Source: Chelatococcus reniformis
GTDB lineage: Bacteria; Pseudomonadota; Alphaproteobacteria; Rhizobiales; Beijerinckiaceae
DNA: 64,000 nt
Assembly (NCBI RefSeq): GCF_014640075.1
Contig: NZ_BMGG01000008.1
Coordinates: forward strand, 276,943 to 340,942
Direction of reading: 5' to 3'
Shown here: one piece after another, positions 9,538-19,700 of the stretch
Numbering within the stretch: the first letter of the stretch is position 1
How the letters are laid out: the number at the start of each line of letters is the position of its first letter
Program-made: the position numbers and the translations under genes
Notes under the pieces: model-generated
The model's input: only the letters and a program-made list of their open reading frames with translations
Told to the model about the DNA's origin: nothing
Databases searched by the model: none

Positions 9538-9539
9538 AG
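9520..9539. repeat. Perfect 20-bp palindrome shared by two convergent stop regions
   Basis: CTCTACCCCATGGGGTAGAG reads identically on both strands. As a result the plus-strand frame of the broken glycosylase and the minus-strand aldo/keto reductase both end in the residues LYPMG (or ILYPMG) and a TAG stop. It may form part of a bidirectional transcription end together with the adjacent hairpin. Confidence 0.7.
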
Positions 9540-10538
9540 GATCTCCTTCGACACTTCGTCGATCCGGCGCAGCACCTCGGCGTCCAGCGTGACGTCGGCT
9601 GCGGCCAGGATGTCGTGGAGCTGATCGACGTGCGTGGCGCCGACGATGGTCGAGGCGACGAAGTCGTGCTGCTTGCTCCAGGCCGTGGCGAGGGTCACCG
9701 GTGACAGGCCCGCCTCGGCCGCGATGGCGGCGAAACGCTCGGTCGAGGCTAGCGTCTTATCGTTCACGAAGCGCCGCGCCATCGTCGCCTGCCGCCCGCC
9801 GAGCTTGAGATAGTTGGCAAAGCGCGCCCCGTCCGGCAGCCGGCCGCCGTTGTACTTGCCGGAGAGCACGCCGCCGCCCAGCGGCGAGAAGGGAATCAGG
9901 CTGACGCCTTCCTGGCGGCAGGCCTGGGCCAGTTCGTCCTCGAAGCGGCGGTTGTTCAAGCTGAAATTGTTCTGGATGGTCTCGTAGCGTGCCAGGCCCT
10001 CCCGCTCCGAGGCGGCGAGGCTCTTCATCAAGCCCCAGCTGGTCTCGTTGCTGCAGCCGATGACGCGGACCTTGCCGGCGGTCACCAGATCGTCGAGCGC
10101 GCGCAGCGCATCCTCGTAGCGCCCGCCGTGATCAGGCCAATGGGTCTGGTACAGATCGATGTAATCCGTCTCGAGCCGCTTCAGGCTGGCCTCGACGGCG
10201 CGCATGATGTTGTGGCGGTCGAGCGCGGTCATGCCGGCCCGTTGAGCACCGCGGATCCAGCCATGGCTCGGGCCGCATACCTTGGTCGCCAGGATGATGG
10301 CGTCGCGGCGCTTGGTCTTCATCCAGCGGCCGACGATCTCTTCGGTGCGGCCCGCCCACTTTTCATCGGGGGGCACCGGGTAATTCTCCGCCGTATCGTA
10401 GAAATTGATGCCGGCGTCGAACGCCTTGTCGAGGATCCGCAGCGATGCGGCCTCGTCGGCCTGGTTGCCGAACGTCATGGTGCCCATGCAAATGTCGGAG
10501 ACGACAATCGGGCTCCTGCCCAGGCGCTTGCTCTTCAT
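9522..10538 (-). CDS. Aldo/keto reductase (Tas-like)
   Basis: A 338-residue NADPH-dependent aldo/keto reductase of the (beta/alpha)8 type. The catalytic tetrad can be placed: Asp and Tyr in NFYDTAENY, Lys in IILATKVCG and His in YQTHWPD. The C-terminal cofactor region IVGATHVDQLHDILAA is also present. The motifs and length fit the Tas/AKR subfamily; the physiological carbonyl substrate cannot be read from sequence. The start is the ATG at 10538, preceded by GGAAGG at a good distance. The gene stands alone and converges on the broken glycosylase, overlapping it by 16 bases. Confidence 0.85.
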   Translation of the reverse strand: MKSKRLGRSPIVVSDICMGTMTFGNQADEAASLRILDKAFDAGINFYDTAENYPVPPDEKWAGRTEEIVGRWMKTKRRDAIILATKVCGPSHGWIRGAQRAGMTALDRHNIMRAVEASLKRLETDYIDLYQTHWPDHGGRYEDALRALDDLVTAGKVRVIGCSNETSWGLMKSLAASEREGLARYETIQNNFSLNNRRFEDELAQACRQEGVSLIPFSPLGGGVLSGKYNGGRLPDGARFANYLKLGGRQATMARRFVNDKTLASTERFAAIAAEAGLSPVTLATAWSKQHDFVASTIVGATHVDQLHDILAAADVTLDAEVLRRIDEVSKEILYPMG

Positions 10539-11005
10539 CTGTCGCTACCTTCCCTAACGGCAGGCTGGCTCTCGATGTCCGCACGCCGGGACCATGCAGG
10601 ACCGACGCATCCTCTTGAATGGCGTGCGGAGAAACCTCGGCAGCCTGCTCCCTCCCGTGGCTGAGCGCATCCGCCCGGCCGGACTATACTCAAGCTCGGG
10701 GGTCCGGGTATCGAAAGGTGCGCGGCCGTACAGTGCGGCGGGCGCCGACCCGGGTAGCCTTGGCGCGACGGTAGGGATGCAGGACGGCCGCGGTGAGCAT
10801 CCACGCGCGGACGCCATGCACGGGAGACCTTGCAACCCCGAACCGTACTCGGCCCGTCGATGCTGGCGGGCCACTCCCCGCTGCTATGAGCCGGGCTCAA
10901 TGCAGGCATTCCTCGGCGGCGAGGCCGACCGTTGCCGCGAACATCGCACGCGGCTGCGCAGGGCTTCGGGTCGGTCGGGACGGGTGGCCCGATCGCGCGA
11001 CGGCG
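10539..11005. other. Intergenic stretch, nothing recognised
   Basis: The 467 bp upstream of the aldo/keto reductase and downstream of the GW-domain gene contain only short out-of-context reading frames with no family-like sequence. The promoter of the reductase should lie near 10540-10620. I found no RNA gene, repeat or clear hairpin. Confidence 0.5.
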
Positions 11006-13109
11006 TCAGCCCGCCAAGCGGCCGGCGCGCGATTGCCAAAGCCGCTCGGCGATCTCGAAATCGTCGGGCCAGTCGATATCGACGGTCTTGTCCTTGCTGA
11101 TCTCGTAGAGCAACGGTGCCTCGCCGATGCGGTCCGAACGCAGACGGTAGACCTCGATCGGCGCGATGAAGATCGCGCTGTTGACCTCGTAGAGGGGCCG
11201 CAGTGTCTGGGTCCGCGGCCATTTCTCGACAGTGCGGTCGTAGTTGATCGGCCCGTCTTCGTTCCAGAGGAACGTGTTGAGGCGCGTCACGCCCATCAGG
11301 CTGTCGCGGCTGGCCGCCGCTCTCGGAGTAGGACAAGAGGTGATTGGCCCGGGGGATCGGCGCCGTAGCCGCCGAGGAGACGTATTCGGGCACCAGGAAC
11401 AGCAGCTCCACGGGGCCGTCGAGCTCGTCGGATGCGACGAGCTTCACGCTCTGGGGCAGCAGCCCCTTGATGTGATGGGTAAAGGCCGTCTTCGCGGGAA
11501 CGACGACGAGCGCCGGCGCCTCGAAATGCGTGCCGAGATGCGCACCCAGGGCGCAGCCGACCAGCACCGCGTCCGCATCGCTGCCGGTCGCCACGGCGAA
11601 AGGCCGCTCGGAGCAGGTCATGATGCCGCGATACCGCCGCGGCAAATGGACGAAGCCTGGGTCACGCACCGGTTTGGTGATCGCCTTGATCTTGCCGGGC
11701 GCGCGCTTGTGAGCCGGGTCGGCGGACAAGATCGCCTGCCAGGCGGCGAGCGCCTCCTCCTGCTCCCCGAGATCCTGCAGCAGCTGGGCCAGCGTTTCGC
11801 GCAGCTTCATGTCTTTTGGACGCAGTGTGGCCGCCTCCTTGAGGAGCGTGATCGCCTCCCCGGGGCGCTCGAGGGCCGCGAGCATGCGCGCCGATTTCTG
11901 CAGCCGCTCGAAATAGGCCGAGTCGCTGGCAGGCACATTCTTCCAGTACTCGAGCGCCAGCAGCCGATCGCCCTCCAGCTCGGCGATGCGCGCCACCACG
12001 ATCGACGGCTTGACGTGGTTGCTCCGCAGCGCCAGGGCATCGATCGCCAGTTGCTTGGCGAAGACGATATCGCCCCGGCTGAGCGTGACCCGCGCGAAGC
12101 GGAACAGCACGTCGAAATCCTTGGGAGCGAGCTCGTAGGCGCGGCGCAGCGTCACGTCGGCGAGTTCCAGATTGCCTTTGGCTTCGGCCTGGGTCGCCTG
12201 CGCGATCAGCTCCTTGAGGCTCATCTTGGCCAGCGCCGCGGCCTGGTCGTCCGGTTGAGCGGCGGGCACGGCGCTGTTGGCCGCCGGCTTGGCCGCAGCC
12301 GGCTTGGGCGCCTCGGCTACCGGCTTGGCCGGCGACGCGGCGGCAGCCTTGGCGGTCGCGGTAGGCTTGGCCGGTGTCGCGGGGGAGCCCGCCTTTGCCG
12401 CAGCCGCATCCGTCTTGGCCGCGGCAGCTGGAGGCTTGATCGACGGCGATGCGGAGCGCGAGAGCTCGGCGCCGAACTTCGATGCCGTGTAGTCGTTGGC
12501 CTTCACGGTTCCGAGAACCTGACCGCCGAACTCACGGGCCACCCTGACGATCAACGTCAACTCGTCGTCGCCGTCGAGGATGGCGGGCGAGAGCTGAAAG
12601 CGAAAGCCGTGGCTGCCAGTGCCGATCCCGGCGCGCTGCAGGTCAGAACGGAAGACATTGGCAAACGACGAACCCACCTGCTCGCCGCGGGCCATAATCT
12701 CGACCTCGATCGCCGTGTCCGGGCTCGCCCTATCCCAGACCCAGCCGAAAAGAACGCCTGCCCGGACCCCTTCAACCCTGCCGGCGATTGTCCGCGGGGT
12801 GCTGGGGAAGGAGAAGACACGCGCATGATTTGCCGGCAACTCATCGTCTGTGGGAAAACGAAGGAGCACGCGATGGGTCTGCCCGTCCCGCAATCGCGAG
12901 GGAACGATGGCCTCGAAGCCATGCCGCCCGTCGCCGATCCCGGCCGAGGCCAGGTCGCGGCGCGGGATATCGGCGCTGACCGAGCCGACCTCCACGTCGT
13001 CGACGACAATGATCGGCTCGATAATCCGGTCGGGGCTACTGGGATCCCACACCCAACCACGGAGCACGCCGTTGTTGCAGTCTTCCAGTTTACCGATCAG
13101 TGTTGCCAT
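11006..13109 (-). pseudogene. GW-domain/TPR protein with cytidylyltransferase-like C-terminus, frameshifted
   Basis: From ATG 13109 the protein begins with two copies of a ~95-residue domain: LRGWVWDPSSPD...RRDLASAGIGDGRHGF, then LFGWVWDRASPD...RSDLQRAGIGTGSHGF. An Ala/Pro/Lys-rich linker follows (about res 245-310), then TPR-like helices and a region of unknown fold. At about 11312-11330 the frame is lost. The C-terminal piece in the shifted frame (DSLMGVTRLNTFLW...NYDR...PLYEVNSAIFI...DIDWPDDFEIAERLW) ends at 11006 and matches the second half of acylneuraminate/CMP-sugar synthetases. The nucleotide-binding first half of that family is not visible, so an internal deletion may accompany the frameshift. 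It sits in a glycan cluster. Function is probably lost unless this is a sequencing error. Confidence 0.65.
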
Positions 13110-13759
13110 CGATTCCACTGCCCTGCACGGAACGAACCCAGCTCGCGCGCCCACTTGTATGCGAGGCACGCGGCACTTCAAGTCGCAGATCGTTTCCAAA
13201 TGATTGCACGCGCGCCCTCATCCGCCCCCCGGCCGGCCCGGACAGGCCAGCCATTTCGCACCCTCCTCCCGCAGAGGAAGGCGACGAAGCTCTAAGCAAG
13301 GCCCGTGACAGTTCAACAAAAGACCCCTGCGTCAAGCCGGAGCGCGGCCGCATCGACGTTTCGATCCGCGCCGAACAACGGTTCGAAATCGTTTCGGCGC
13401 ATAGCTGCTCACAATTTCGGCAGAAATGAGCAGGGGGCGACGGCCGATGGCGCCGCCCTCGCCACGTCGCAAAGACGCCGACAGACAAAATTGCAATCCC
13501 TGAGCGCGTCCCGGGGCAGCAGGGCGATCGATCCGCGGCGTATCGCTGCCGCCCATAACGGGGACCGATCATGCTCGTCCGCGTTGCGCGATGCCGGTGC
13601 AACAACACCGCGGGAAATCGTGGAATGCTCACGGTGTCGTATGCGTCTCACCGATACGTAGCCGCCCTGTTTCACCGGGGCGGCGGCGATGTAAATCGAT
13701 TGTTACAGCTACGCTTGCGTGGTACGAGCATTTTTTGTGCCGCGAGCGATGCCGTCCTT
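13110..13759. other. 650-bp intergenic region, divergent promoters
   Basis: This gap lies between the GW-domain gene (minus) and the GT-D gene (plus). No reading frame here looks like a real protein. The last ~90 bases (13680-13760) are noticeably AT-richer than the surroundings, which fits a promoter for the GT-D gene, but I cannot assign boxes. No repeat or RNA gene was recognised. Confidence 0.5.
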
Positions 13760-14635
13760 ATGTTTGAGCCTGCCGTCGACCTTTTTCAGCCACGCGATAT
13801 TGAGAAAAGCGTATACTCTGCTGTCGAGCAGAAGAAATCATTCAGCCTAATCCGCTGCGGCGACGGCGAATCCGTTGTCCTCGGCTATCCGCAGTTCGTC
13901 CATGAAGCGCGTTTCATGATGTGGATGACCAATTTCTTCGGCACCCACGCGGACGCCCCGCAGCGCTTCGAGCCCCTCCGAACGCAGCTTGAGCGGGCCA
14001 TCTCCGACGCTGACGTTGTCGGCACGTTCCGGGAGAAGGTGAGTGACATCGAGAAAGCGCGGGAGACCGCGCTGACACTCGGAGCCATCCAGAATCTGAC
14101 GAACGACCAGAAGCTCGAGCTAAACCAGATCGAGTGGCGGCTGCTGGACCATCTCATCAAGCCGCACCTGCGCAGGCAGAGCTTGCTGACGACGACGAAC
14201 ATCCACATCAAGATGGAAGAGTCCGGCCTGCTCAAGACGCTCGCCGCGGAGGCAGGTCAGTTGAACCTGATCACCGGCAACGATGTCCGCGAGAAGCTCG
14301 AGGCGGCCTTTCCAGGCACGCGCATTACACAGCACAGAGTGCCCACCGAATACAAATTCGAGACCTCGCGCGCCGGCTGGAGCGAATCGATGCCCCATTT
14401 TCCCGATGTCTTCGATCAACTCATGGTGCAGATCAAAGCCGGGAACTTCGAGGGAGTGACCTTCATCGGCGCCGGCCCCTGCGGAAAAATCTATGCGTCG
14501 GCCATCAAGGATGCAGGCGGCATCGCCATCGACATCGGCAGCATCATGGATGTCTGGGCCGGTCGCAACACCCGCAGCTTCATGTTGACCATGCGGCAAC
14601 GCACCTTGATGCCGGGAACCCGCCCCGATGCGTGA
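13760..14635 (+). CDS. GT-D fold glycosyltransferase
   Basis: A 291-residue protein with the hallmark FSLIRCGDGESVVLGYP near its N-terminus, the nucleotide-sugar-binding signature of GT-D fold glycosyltransferases (PF08759 family). A C-terminal half follows with NLITGNDVREKLEAAFPG and GVTFIGAGPCGKIYASAIKDAGGIAIDIGS, which is also typical of the family. Such enzymes add sugars to glycoproteins or capsule-like polymers; the acceptor here is unknown. The ATG at 13760 is chosen because upstream in-frame codons enter AT-rich, non-family sequence, although its ribosome binding site is weak. It is flanked by GalE and other glycan genes. Confidence 0.75.
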   Translation: MFEPAVDLFQPRDIEKSVYSAVEQKKSFSLIRCGDGESVVLGYPQFVHEARFMMWMTNFFGTHADAPQRFEPLRTQLERAISDADVVGTFREKVSDIEKARETALTLGAIQNLTNDQKLELNQIEWRLLDHLIKPHLRRQSLLTTTNIHIKMEESGLLKTLAAEAGQLNLITGNDVREKLEAAFPGTRITQHRVPTEYKFETSRAGWSESMPHFPDVFDQLMVQIKAGNFEGVTFIGAGPCGKIYASAIKDAGGIAIDIGSIMDVWAGRNTRSFMLTMRQRTLMPGTRPDA

Positions 14636-14794
14636 GCAGGCCCGGAATTGTCGCATTGCAGCATGAACATGGACACCCGCCCGGCGAGACTGTAGTCGTC
14701 CCGGGCCGATCGACGCTCACCGGCCCGGCCTGCTGGCTCCGGATCGGGGCGGAGGTGCGCGGCCGAAGGGGTGAAGCTGACGCGAGGTGATGCG

Positions 14795-15775
14795 ATGACG
14801 GCGGTCTTGGTCGTAGGCGGAGCGGGTTATGTTGGAAGTCACTGCTGCCAGGAGCTGCATGCCAGCGGCTACCGGCCGGTGGTTATCGACAACTTCACGA
14901 CCGGTCACCGGGACTTCGTCCGCTGGGGCCCCTGCGAGGACGGGGATGTCCGCGATCGCGACTTTCTCCTCGACGTGTTCGATCGCCACAAGCCGGCCGC
15001 GGTCATGCACTTCGCCGCCAAGTCCCTTGTCGGGGAGTCGGTCGATCACCCCGAAATCTACTACGACAACAACGTCTCCGGCACGCTCAACCTGCTCAAC
15101 TGCATGGTCGCCCGTGGCGTGAGCGAACTCGTCTTCTCGTCGACCTGCGCCATCTACGGTGCACACGGGGGGGCAACGATCGACGAGGATTGCGCCAAGG
15201 GCCCGTTGAGCCCCTACGGCTTCACCAAGCTCGTCTGCGAGCAGATGATGGACGACTTCAGCCAGGCTTACGGCCTGCGGTCGGTGCGGCTGCGCTACTT
15301 CAACGCCTCCGGCGCCGATCCGAAGGCCGAGATCGGCGAACACCATGTGCCCGAGACGCACCTGATCCCGCTCGTTCTCGACGTGGCGCTCGGCCTCAGG
15401 GAAGCCATCCGCGTCTTCGGATCGGACTATCCGACACCGGATGGCTCCGCCATCCGCGACTACATTCACGTCTGCGATCTGGCGGACGCCCACGTCAAGG
15501 CCGTCGACTATCTCGCCCGGGGCGGCCCCACCATGGCCGTCAACCTTGGCACGGGCACCGGCAGCTCCGTGCTCGACGTGATCGGGCAGACCGAGGCGGC
15601 GCTCGACCGCGCCATCCGCATCGAGGCCGCACCGCGGCGCCCGGGCGACGCGACCGCACTGGTCGCCAATCCCGCCCAGGCCCAGGCGCGCCTGGGCTGG
15701 CGGCCGACCCGCTCGGCGCTGCCGCAGATCATAGCGGACGCCTGGCGCTGGCATCAGAAGCGCTTCGGAGGCTGA
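14795..15775 (+). CDS. galE: UDP-glucose 4-epimerase
   Basis: A 326-residue extended short-chain dehydrogenase. The NAD site VVGGAGYVGSH is at residues 6-16 and NFTTGH follows. The catalytic elements are FSSTCAIYG (Ser/Thr 115-117) and SPYGFTK with Tyr141 and Lys145. RYFNASGADP and RDYIHVCDLADAH are GalE-specific blocks. It interconverts UDP-glucose and UDP-galactose, supplying galactose donors to the adjacent glycosyltransferases. The ATG at 14795 has GAGGTGA four bases upstream; an in-frame GTG at 14771 would add eight residues. It lies 159 bp after the GT-D gene in the same direction. Confidence 0.92.
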   Translation: MTAVLVVGGAGYVGSHCCQELHASGYRPVVIDNFTTGHRDFVRWGPCEDGDVRDRDFLLDVFDRHKPAAVMHFAAKSLVGESVDHPEIYYDNNVSGTLNLLNCMVARGVSELVFSSTCAIYGAHGGATIDEDCAKGPLSPYGFTKLVCEQMMDDFSQAYGLRSVRLRYFNASGADPKAEIGEHHVPETHLIPLVLDVALGLREAIRVFGSDYPTPDGSAIRDYIHVCDLADAHVKAVDYLARGGPTMAVNLGTGTGSSVLDVIGQTEAALDRAIRIEAAPRRPGDATALVANPAQAQARLGWRPTRSALPQIIADAWRWHQKRFGG

Positions 15776-15857
15776 CGCGGGCACCCATGGGCGCGGCCGG
15801 TTGAAGCAGGCCCGCTCCCTCCGATGGCGTAGCTGATCGGGGGCCGGCGCGACCGTC

Positions 15858-16622
15858 TCAGCGATACTCGTCGGGAATGGCGTCCCAGCTGTAGGTGCGC
15901 GACCAGCTGATGTCCGCGCGCACTTTGACGGCGGGCGCCCCGGCGTAGACGCTGTGGGCATCCAGGTTCTTCGTCGCGACGGAGGAGCCGCCGAGCACCG
16001 AGCCTCTGCCGATGCGCGTCCCCTTGCCGACCTTGCTGCCGTTGCCGAGCCAGACGTGCGGCTCGATCACGACCGAGGCGCCGCGATTGACGAGCTCATG
16101 GCTGGTCCGATCGAAGATGCCGTGGCCGTCCTCGGTTCGGACCATCACGTTGTTGGAGATCATGCCGTCGTCGCCGACGACGATGTGCACCCCCTCGCCG
16201 GAGGCGATGCAGCCTCCCGATTCCCACGTCGTCCCTGCTCCGATCGCGACGAAGCTGTTGCGCCCCTTGGCCTCGATGACGACGTGACGGAGCTTGCAGC
16301 CCGCCCCGACGTAGATGACGCAGTTTCGCCCGCGGGCCAGGAACTTCGTGCCGTCCAGGCTGACGTCGGGACCCAGCAGGAGCAGCGCGCCTGGCCCGTA
16401 GACGCTCATCGCGGCCGATCGCTCGACGCTGAAGGGCCCGGCCGCAAGGACGGCCCCGCCGTCCCTGACATCCCAGGGATCGATGTATGTCGACGACGCG
16501 AGCGCCGGTAGAAAGGCCGCGTCCGGAAACGTGACGAGCGACTCCAGATCCTCGCACGACGCCTGCATCTGGACGTAGGCGCCCCGCGCCACGTGCGCGT
16601 CCGGCCTGGGGGAAGCGGTCAT
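15858..16622 (-). CDS. Hexapeptide-repeat acyltransferase (left-handed beta-helix)
   Basis: A 254-residue protein. The centre and C-terminus show degenerate hexapeptide repeats (VIYVGAGCKLRHVVIEAKG, FVAIGAGTTWESGGCIASG), ending in VVIEPHVWLGNGSKVGKGTRIGRGSVLGGSSVATK and YAGAPAVKV. These are classic signs of the LbH sugar O-acetyltransferase superfamily, with an acetyl-CoA-binding edge and a catalytic His probably in the EPHVWLG or HGIFDRTSHE segment. It presumably acetylates a surface sugar. The start is uncertain: ATG 16622 is used, while ATG 16685 would add 21 unremarkable residues. It follows the large glycosyltransferase by under 100 bp and is probably cotranscribed. Confidence 0.75.
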   Translation of the reverse strand: MTASPRPDAHVARGAYVQMQASCEDLESLVTFPDAAFLPALASSTYIDPWDVRDGGAVLAAGPFSVERSAAMSVYGPGALLLLGPDVSLDGTKFLARGRNCVIYVGAGCKLRHVVIEAKGRNSFVAIGAGTTWESGGCIASGEGVHIVVGDDGMISNNVMVRTEDGHGIFDRTSHELVNRGASVVIEPHVWLGNGSKVGKGTRIGRGSVLGGSSVATKNLDAHSVYAGAPAVKVRADISWSRTYSWDAIPDEYR

Positions 16623-16710
16623 GAGTGGGCGTCCAGGCTGAGGCGGACCGGCCAGGTCCCTGCCACATCCGGAGGGCACGCCCATCGCGCGAGGGCCATC
16701 CGCCGTGCCA

Positions 16711-19700
16711 TCACCATCCGCCCACCTCCCTGTAGAGGTGCTTGTAGGCGCCGGCCATGTCCCGGACCGTGTAGTGGCTGCCTTCCCCTTCCTGCCAGGC
16801 GTGCACCGCGCGCGCGCCCCGGGCGAGCTCGGCCGGGTCGGAGCGCAGGCTCAACAGGAACCGATACACCTCCTCCGGGGCCGAGATGGGCATCAGCCAA
16901 CCGCCCCGGTGCTGCGCGATGCGCTCGCCCACCGCCCCGAGGTCGAAGCCCAGCACCGGAATGCCCGCAGACCACAGCTCCGTCAGCGTATGGCAGTAGG
17001 TTTCCGGCCAGATGGACAGGATGGCGCCGATGTGCGGATTGAGGGCGGCGAATATCTCCGTCGCCCGCTCGCGCTCGTAGGCGCCGTGTAGGGTGATGTT
17101 CGCGTCGGCCAACCCCTTGTCGGCGTTGCCGACGATGTGGATGTCGAGCACATTGCCGACATCCAGCTCCTTCACCGCCTTGAGCAACTCGGAGCCCTTG
17201 GGCGGCCCGATGTTGCCCGGCACCACGATGCGCAGCGGTTCGTGGCGCGACGGCAGCGGCGCCGTGCGCGCGAAGCCCTGAAAGTCGCGCCCGTGTGGGA
17301 TCACGGGAAAGGGGCGCTCGGCCAAAGTGGGAAACGCCTGGAGGAGCACCTGCTTGGCGTAGGGCGAGGTGGTCACGAACGCCGCGCACTTGCCGAGCTG
17401 GCCGGCGAACATGGCCCGCCACGCATGCACCCAGCGATGCTTCAAGGTGGGCATCGACCTGGGCTTCCACAGGTCGACACGGCAGCGGCCTTCGCCCGCG
17501 GTGCAAGTCCCGCCGCAATAGGTCAGATCGTGATCGAGCAGCTTTATGGTCGGGCAGACAAAATAGAAATCGTGGAACGACATGACGACCGGCACGCCAA
17601 GCATGGCAGCCGCATCGAACAGTCCCACGCTGTGCCAGCAGAAGTGGCGGATATGGATCATGTCGATACAATAAGCGACAAGCCATTCCGCTACGACGCT
17701 GTCGTATTCCTGCGACCTGTGGGAGGTGATTTCGAGCGGCAGGTCGAGATCGAGCGTCTCCAGCAACTCCCGGCCTTGCGGCGAATGCCTCTCGAGTGTG
17801 ACGGTGACATTGTCGCTCTTGAGCAGGTAGGTGTCGTAGTCGTCGGACACGCCGTTCATCAGGTCGATGTTGGTCTGCGGCGTGCCGCCGGTCTCCTTCG
17901 AGATGACGTAGAGGATCGACCGCTTGACCCGCGCCGTGGGCCATTGCGCGTGGAGCAGCGCCGAGCCGACGCGGCTGCGGATCGTGGCGATGTCGACGCC
18001 GGTGAAGCATTGCCGGACCAGCTCCGTGTATTCCGGATAGCGCTCGTCGATGATCTCCCGGCCGCTTCGGTAGAGAGGCTGCTTCGCCTCCCCGAAGCTC
18101 GCCGACCGCACGTGGTGGATGAAGGTCCGGTCGTCGATGATGTTCTTGAAACCCCTGCGCAGCGCGCGCATGCAGAAGTCGTTTTCCTCGCCATAGCCGA
18201 TCGGAAAGGCTTCGGCGTCGAACGGGCCGATCGCCTCGATGCAGTCGCGCCGGATGTAGAGGCAGAAGCCGTGACCGGTGGGGACCTCCGGCCAGAGACG
18301 GGCGCTCGCTTTGGAGACGAGGCGGCCCAGCTCGTCGAAGGCGCCGCCCGCCAGCCGGTCCTGCGCACCCGGCTGGGGCACCGAGAAGGGGCCGGCATTG
18401 TCGGACAGGGGCGTCACCGTCGCCACGTTCCAGTCCGAATAGGCCGCCAGCCTCAGGTTCTCGAGCCAGCGGGGCATCACCGTCGTATCCGAGTTCAACA
18501 GGATGACGTCGTCGCCACCGGCGAGCGCGATCCCCTTGTTGACGGTCCGGGTAAAGCCGATGTTCGCCTCGTTCTTATGGATTTCTACGCCATCGGCGGA
18601 CACATATTCCGATAGAACCGCCGCTACGTCCGCGTCGGGACTTGAATCGTCGATGACGATCCAGCGTACGCCCTCGCGAGGCGTGAATTGCCTCAGCGAG
18701 ATCAGGCACGCCCTCAGCTCCTCGGCGGCATTGTAGACGGGGATGACGATCGAGACCGTCGGACGCTTGGCGTGAATGGCCGCCAAGGCGGCGTAGACCT
18801 TCGACCGCTGCGTCGTGCGCGGGGCGGCCCCCATCGCCTGCTTGGCCGTGGCGATGTCCTGGCCGTTCAACGCCCATTGGATCTTCACCTCGCTGAGCGG
18901 ACGCACGGGCCAGACCGGGTGCACGCCGAAGCGAAGCGAGAAGCCGCCATAGCCGGCCGCGATGCCCAACCTCTCCAGATCCCCGCGGGGCTCGCCGGCG
19001 GTGAGCGTATGAACGGGGGCGCCGTCGACGAGCACGGTCACGTCGATCGGCTCGTCCCAGCCCTGACCGGCCGCCGCCCAGCCCCTGATTGCGCCGGCGG
19101 CGACCGTATCGATGTGCCCACGGGCGCGATAGGCGGGCCCCTCATGCGTCGCGGCGGCGATCTCCGTCTGCGTGACCGCGTCGACGAGCGCGAAGCGCAG
19201 CGGGAAGGCGAGCTCCGGGTTGGCTCTCAGCGCCACCCCGTAGAACGAGGCGATATCCAGCTCGGCGAGCCACTCCTCGCCTGCCACGATCTCCGTCCAC
19301 GGGGCGAACTCGTCCAGCGGAATGCCGTTGAGGGTCAGCGCCAGCTCGGGCGCCGGGCGCGCCGACCTGATGGCGATCGAGAGGCGCTGATTGCTCTCCA
19401 CGCGAAGCGTCGCGGCGGTCCCGGCTGGGCGCGGCGCCGGTGCCGCTGCGTGCGCGAGACCCAAACCGTTGTCGTTCCGCTGCCGAGGCCGGGCCGGCGC
19501 GGAGATGTCCCAGGACAGCACCGGCGACCCGATGGCCACGTCACGGCCTCCGGGCAGGAACTGGACAGCCAGGAACAGCTCGCCCGCTCCGTTGAAGCCG
19601 GGACAGCGCAGCTGCGTATGAAGCGAGCCGTCCTGGGCGACCTGGGCATCCCTGAGCGGGATGCGCCCCCAAAGGGTGCAGTTGGCCGCGTCGGGGCCTT

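Noticed and set aside
11312-11330. Programmed ribosomal frameshift in the GW-domain gene
   Set aside because: No slippery heptamer or downstream pseudoknot is evident, and the catalytic half of the synthetase domain seems missing, so decay or error is simpler.
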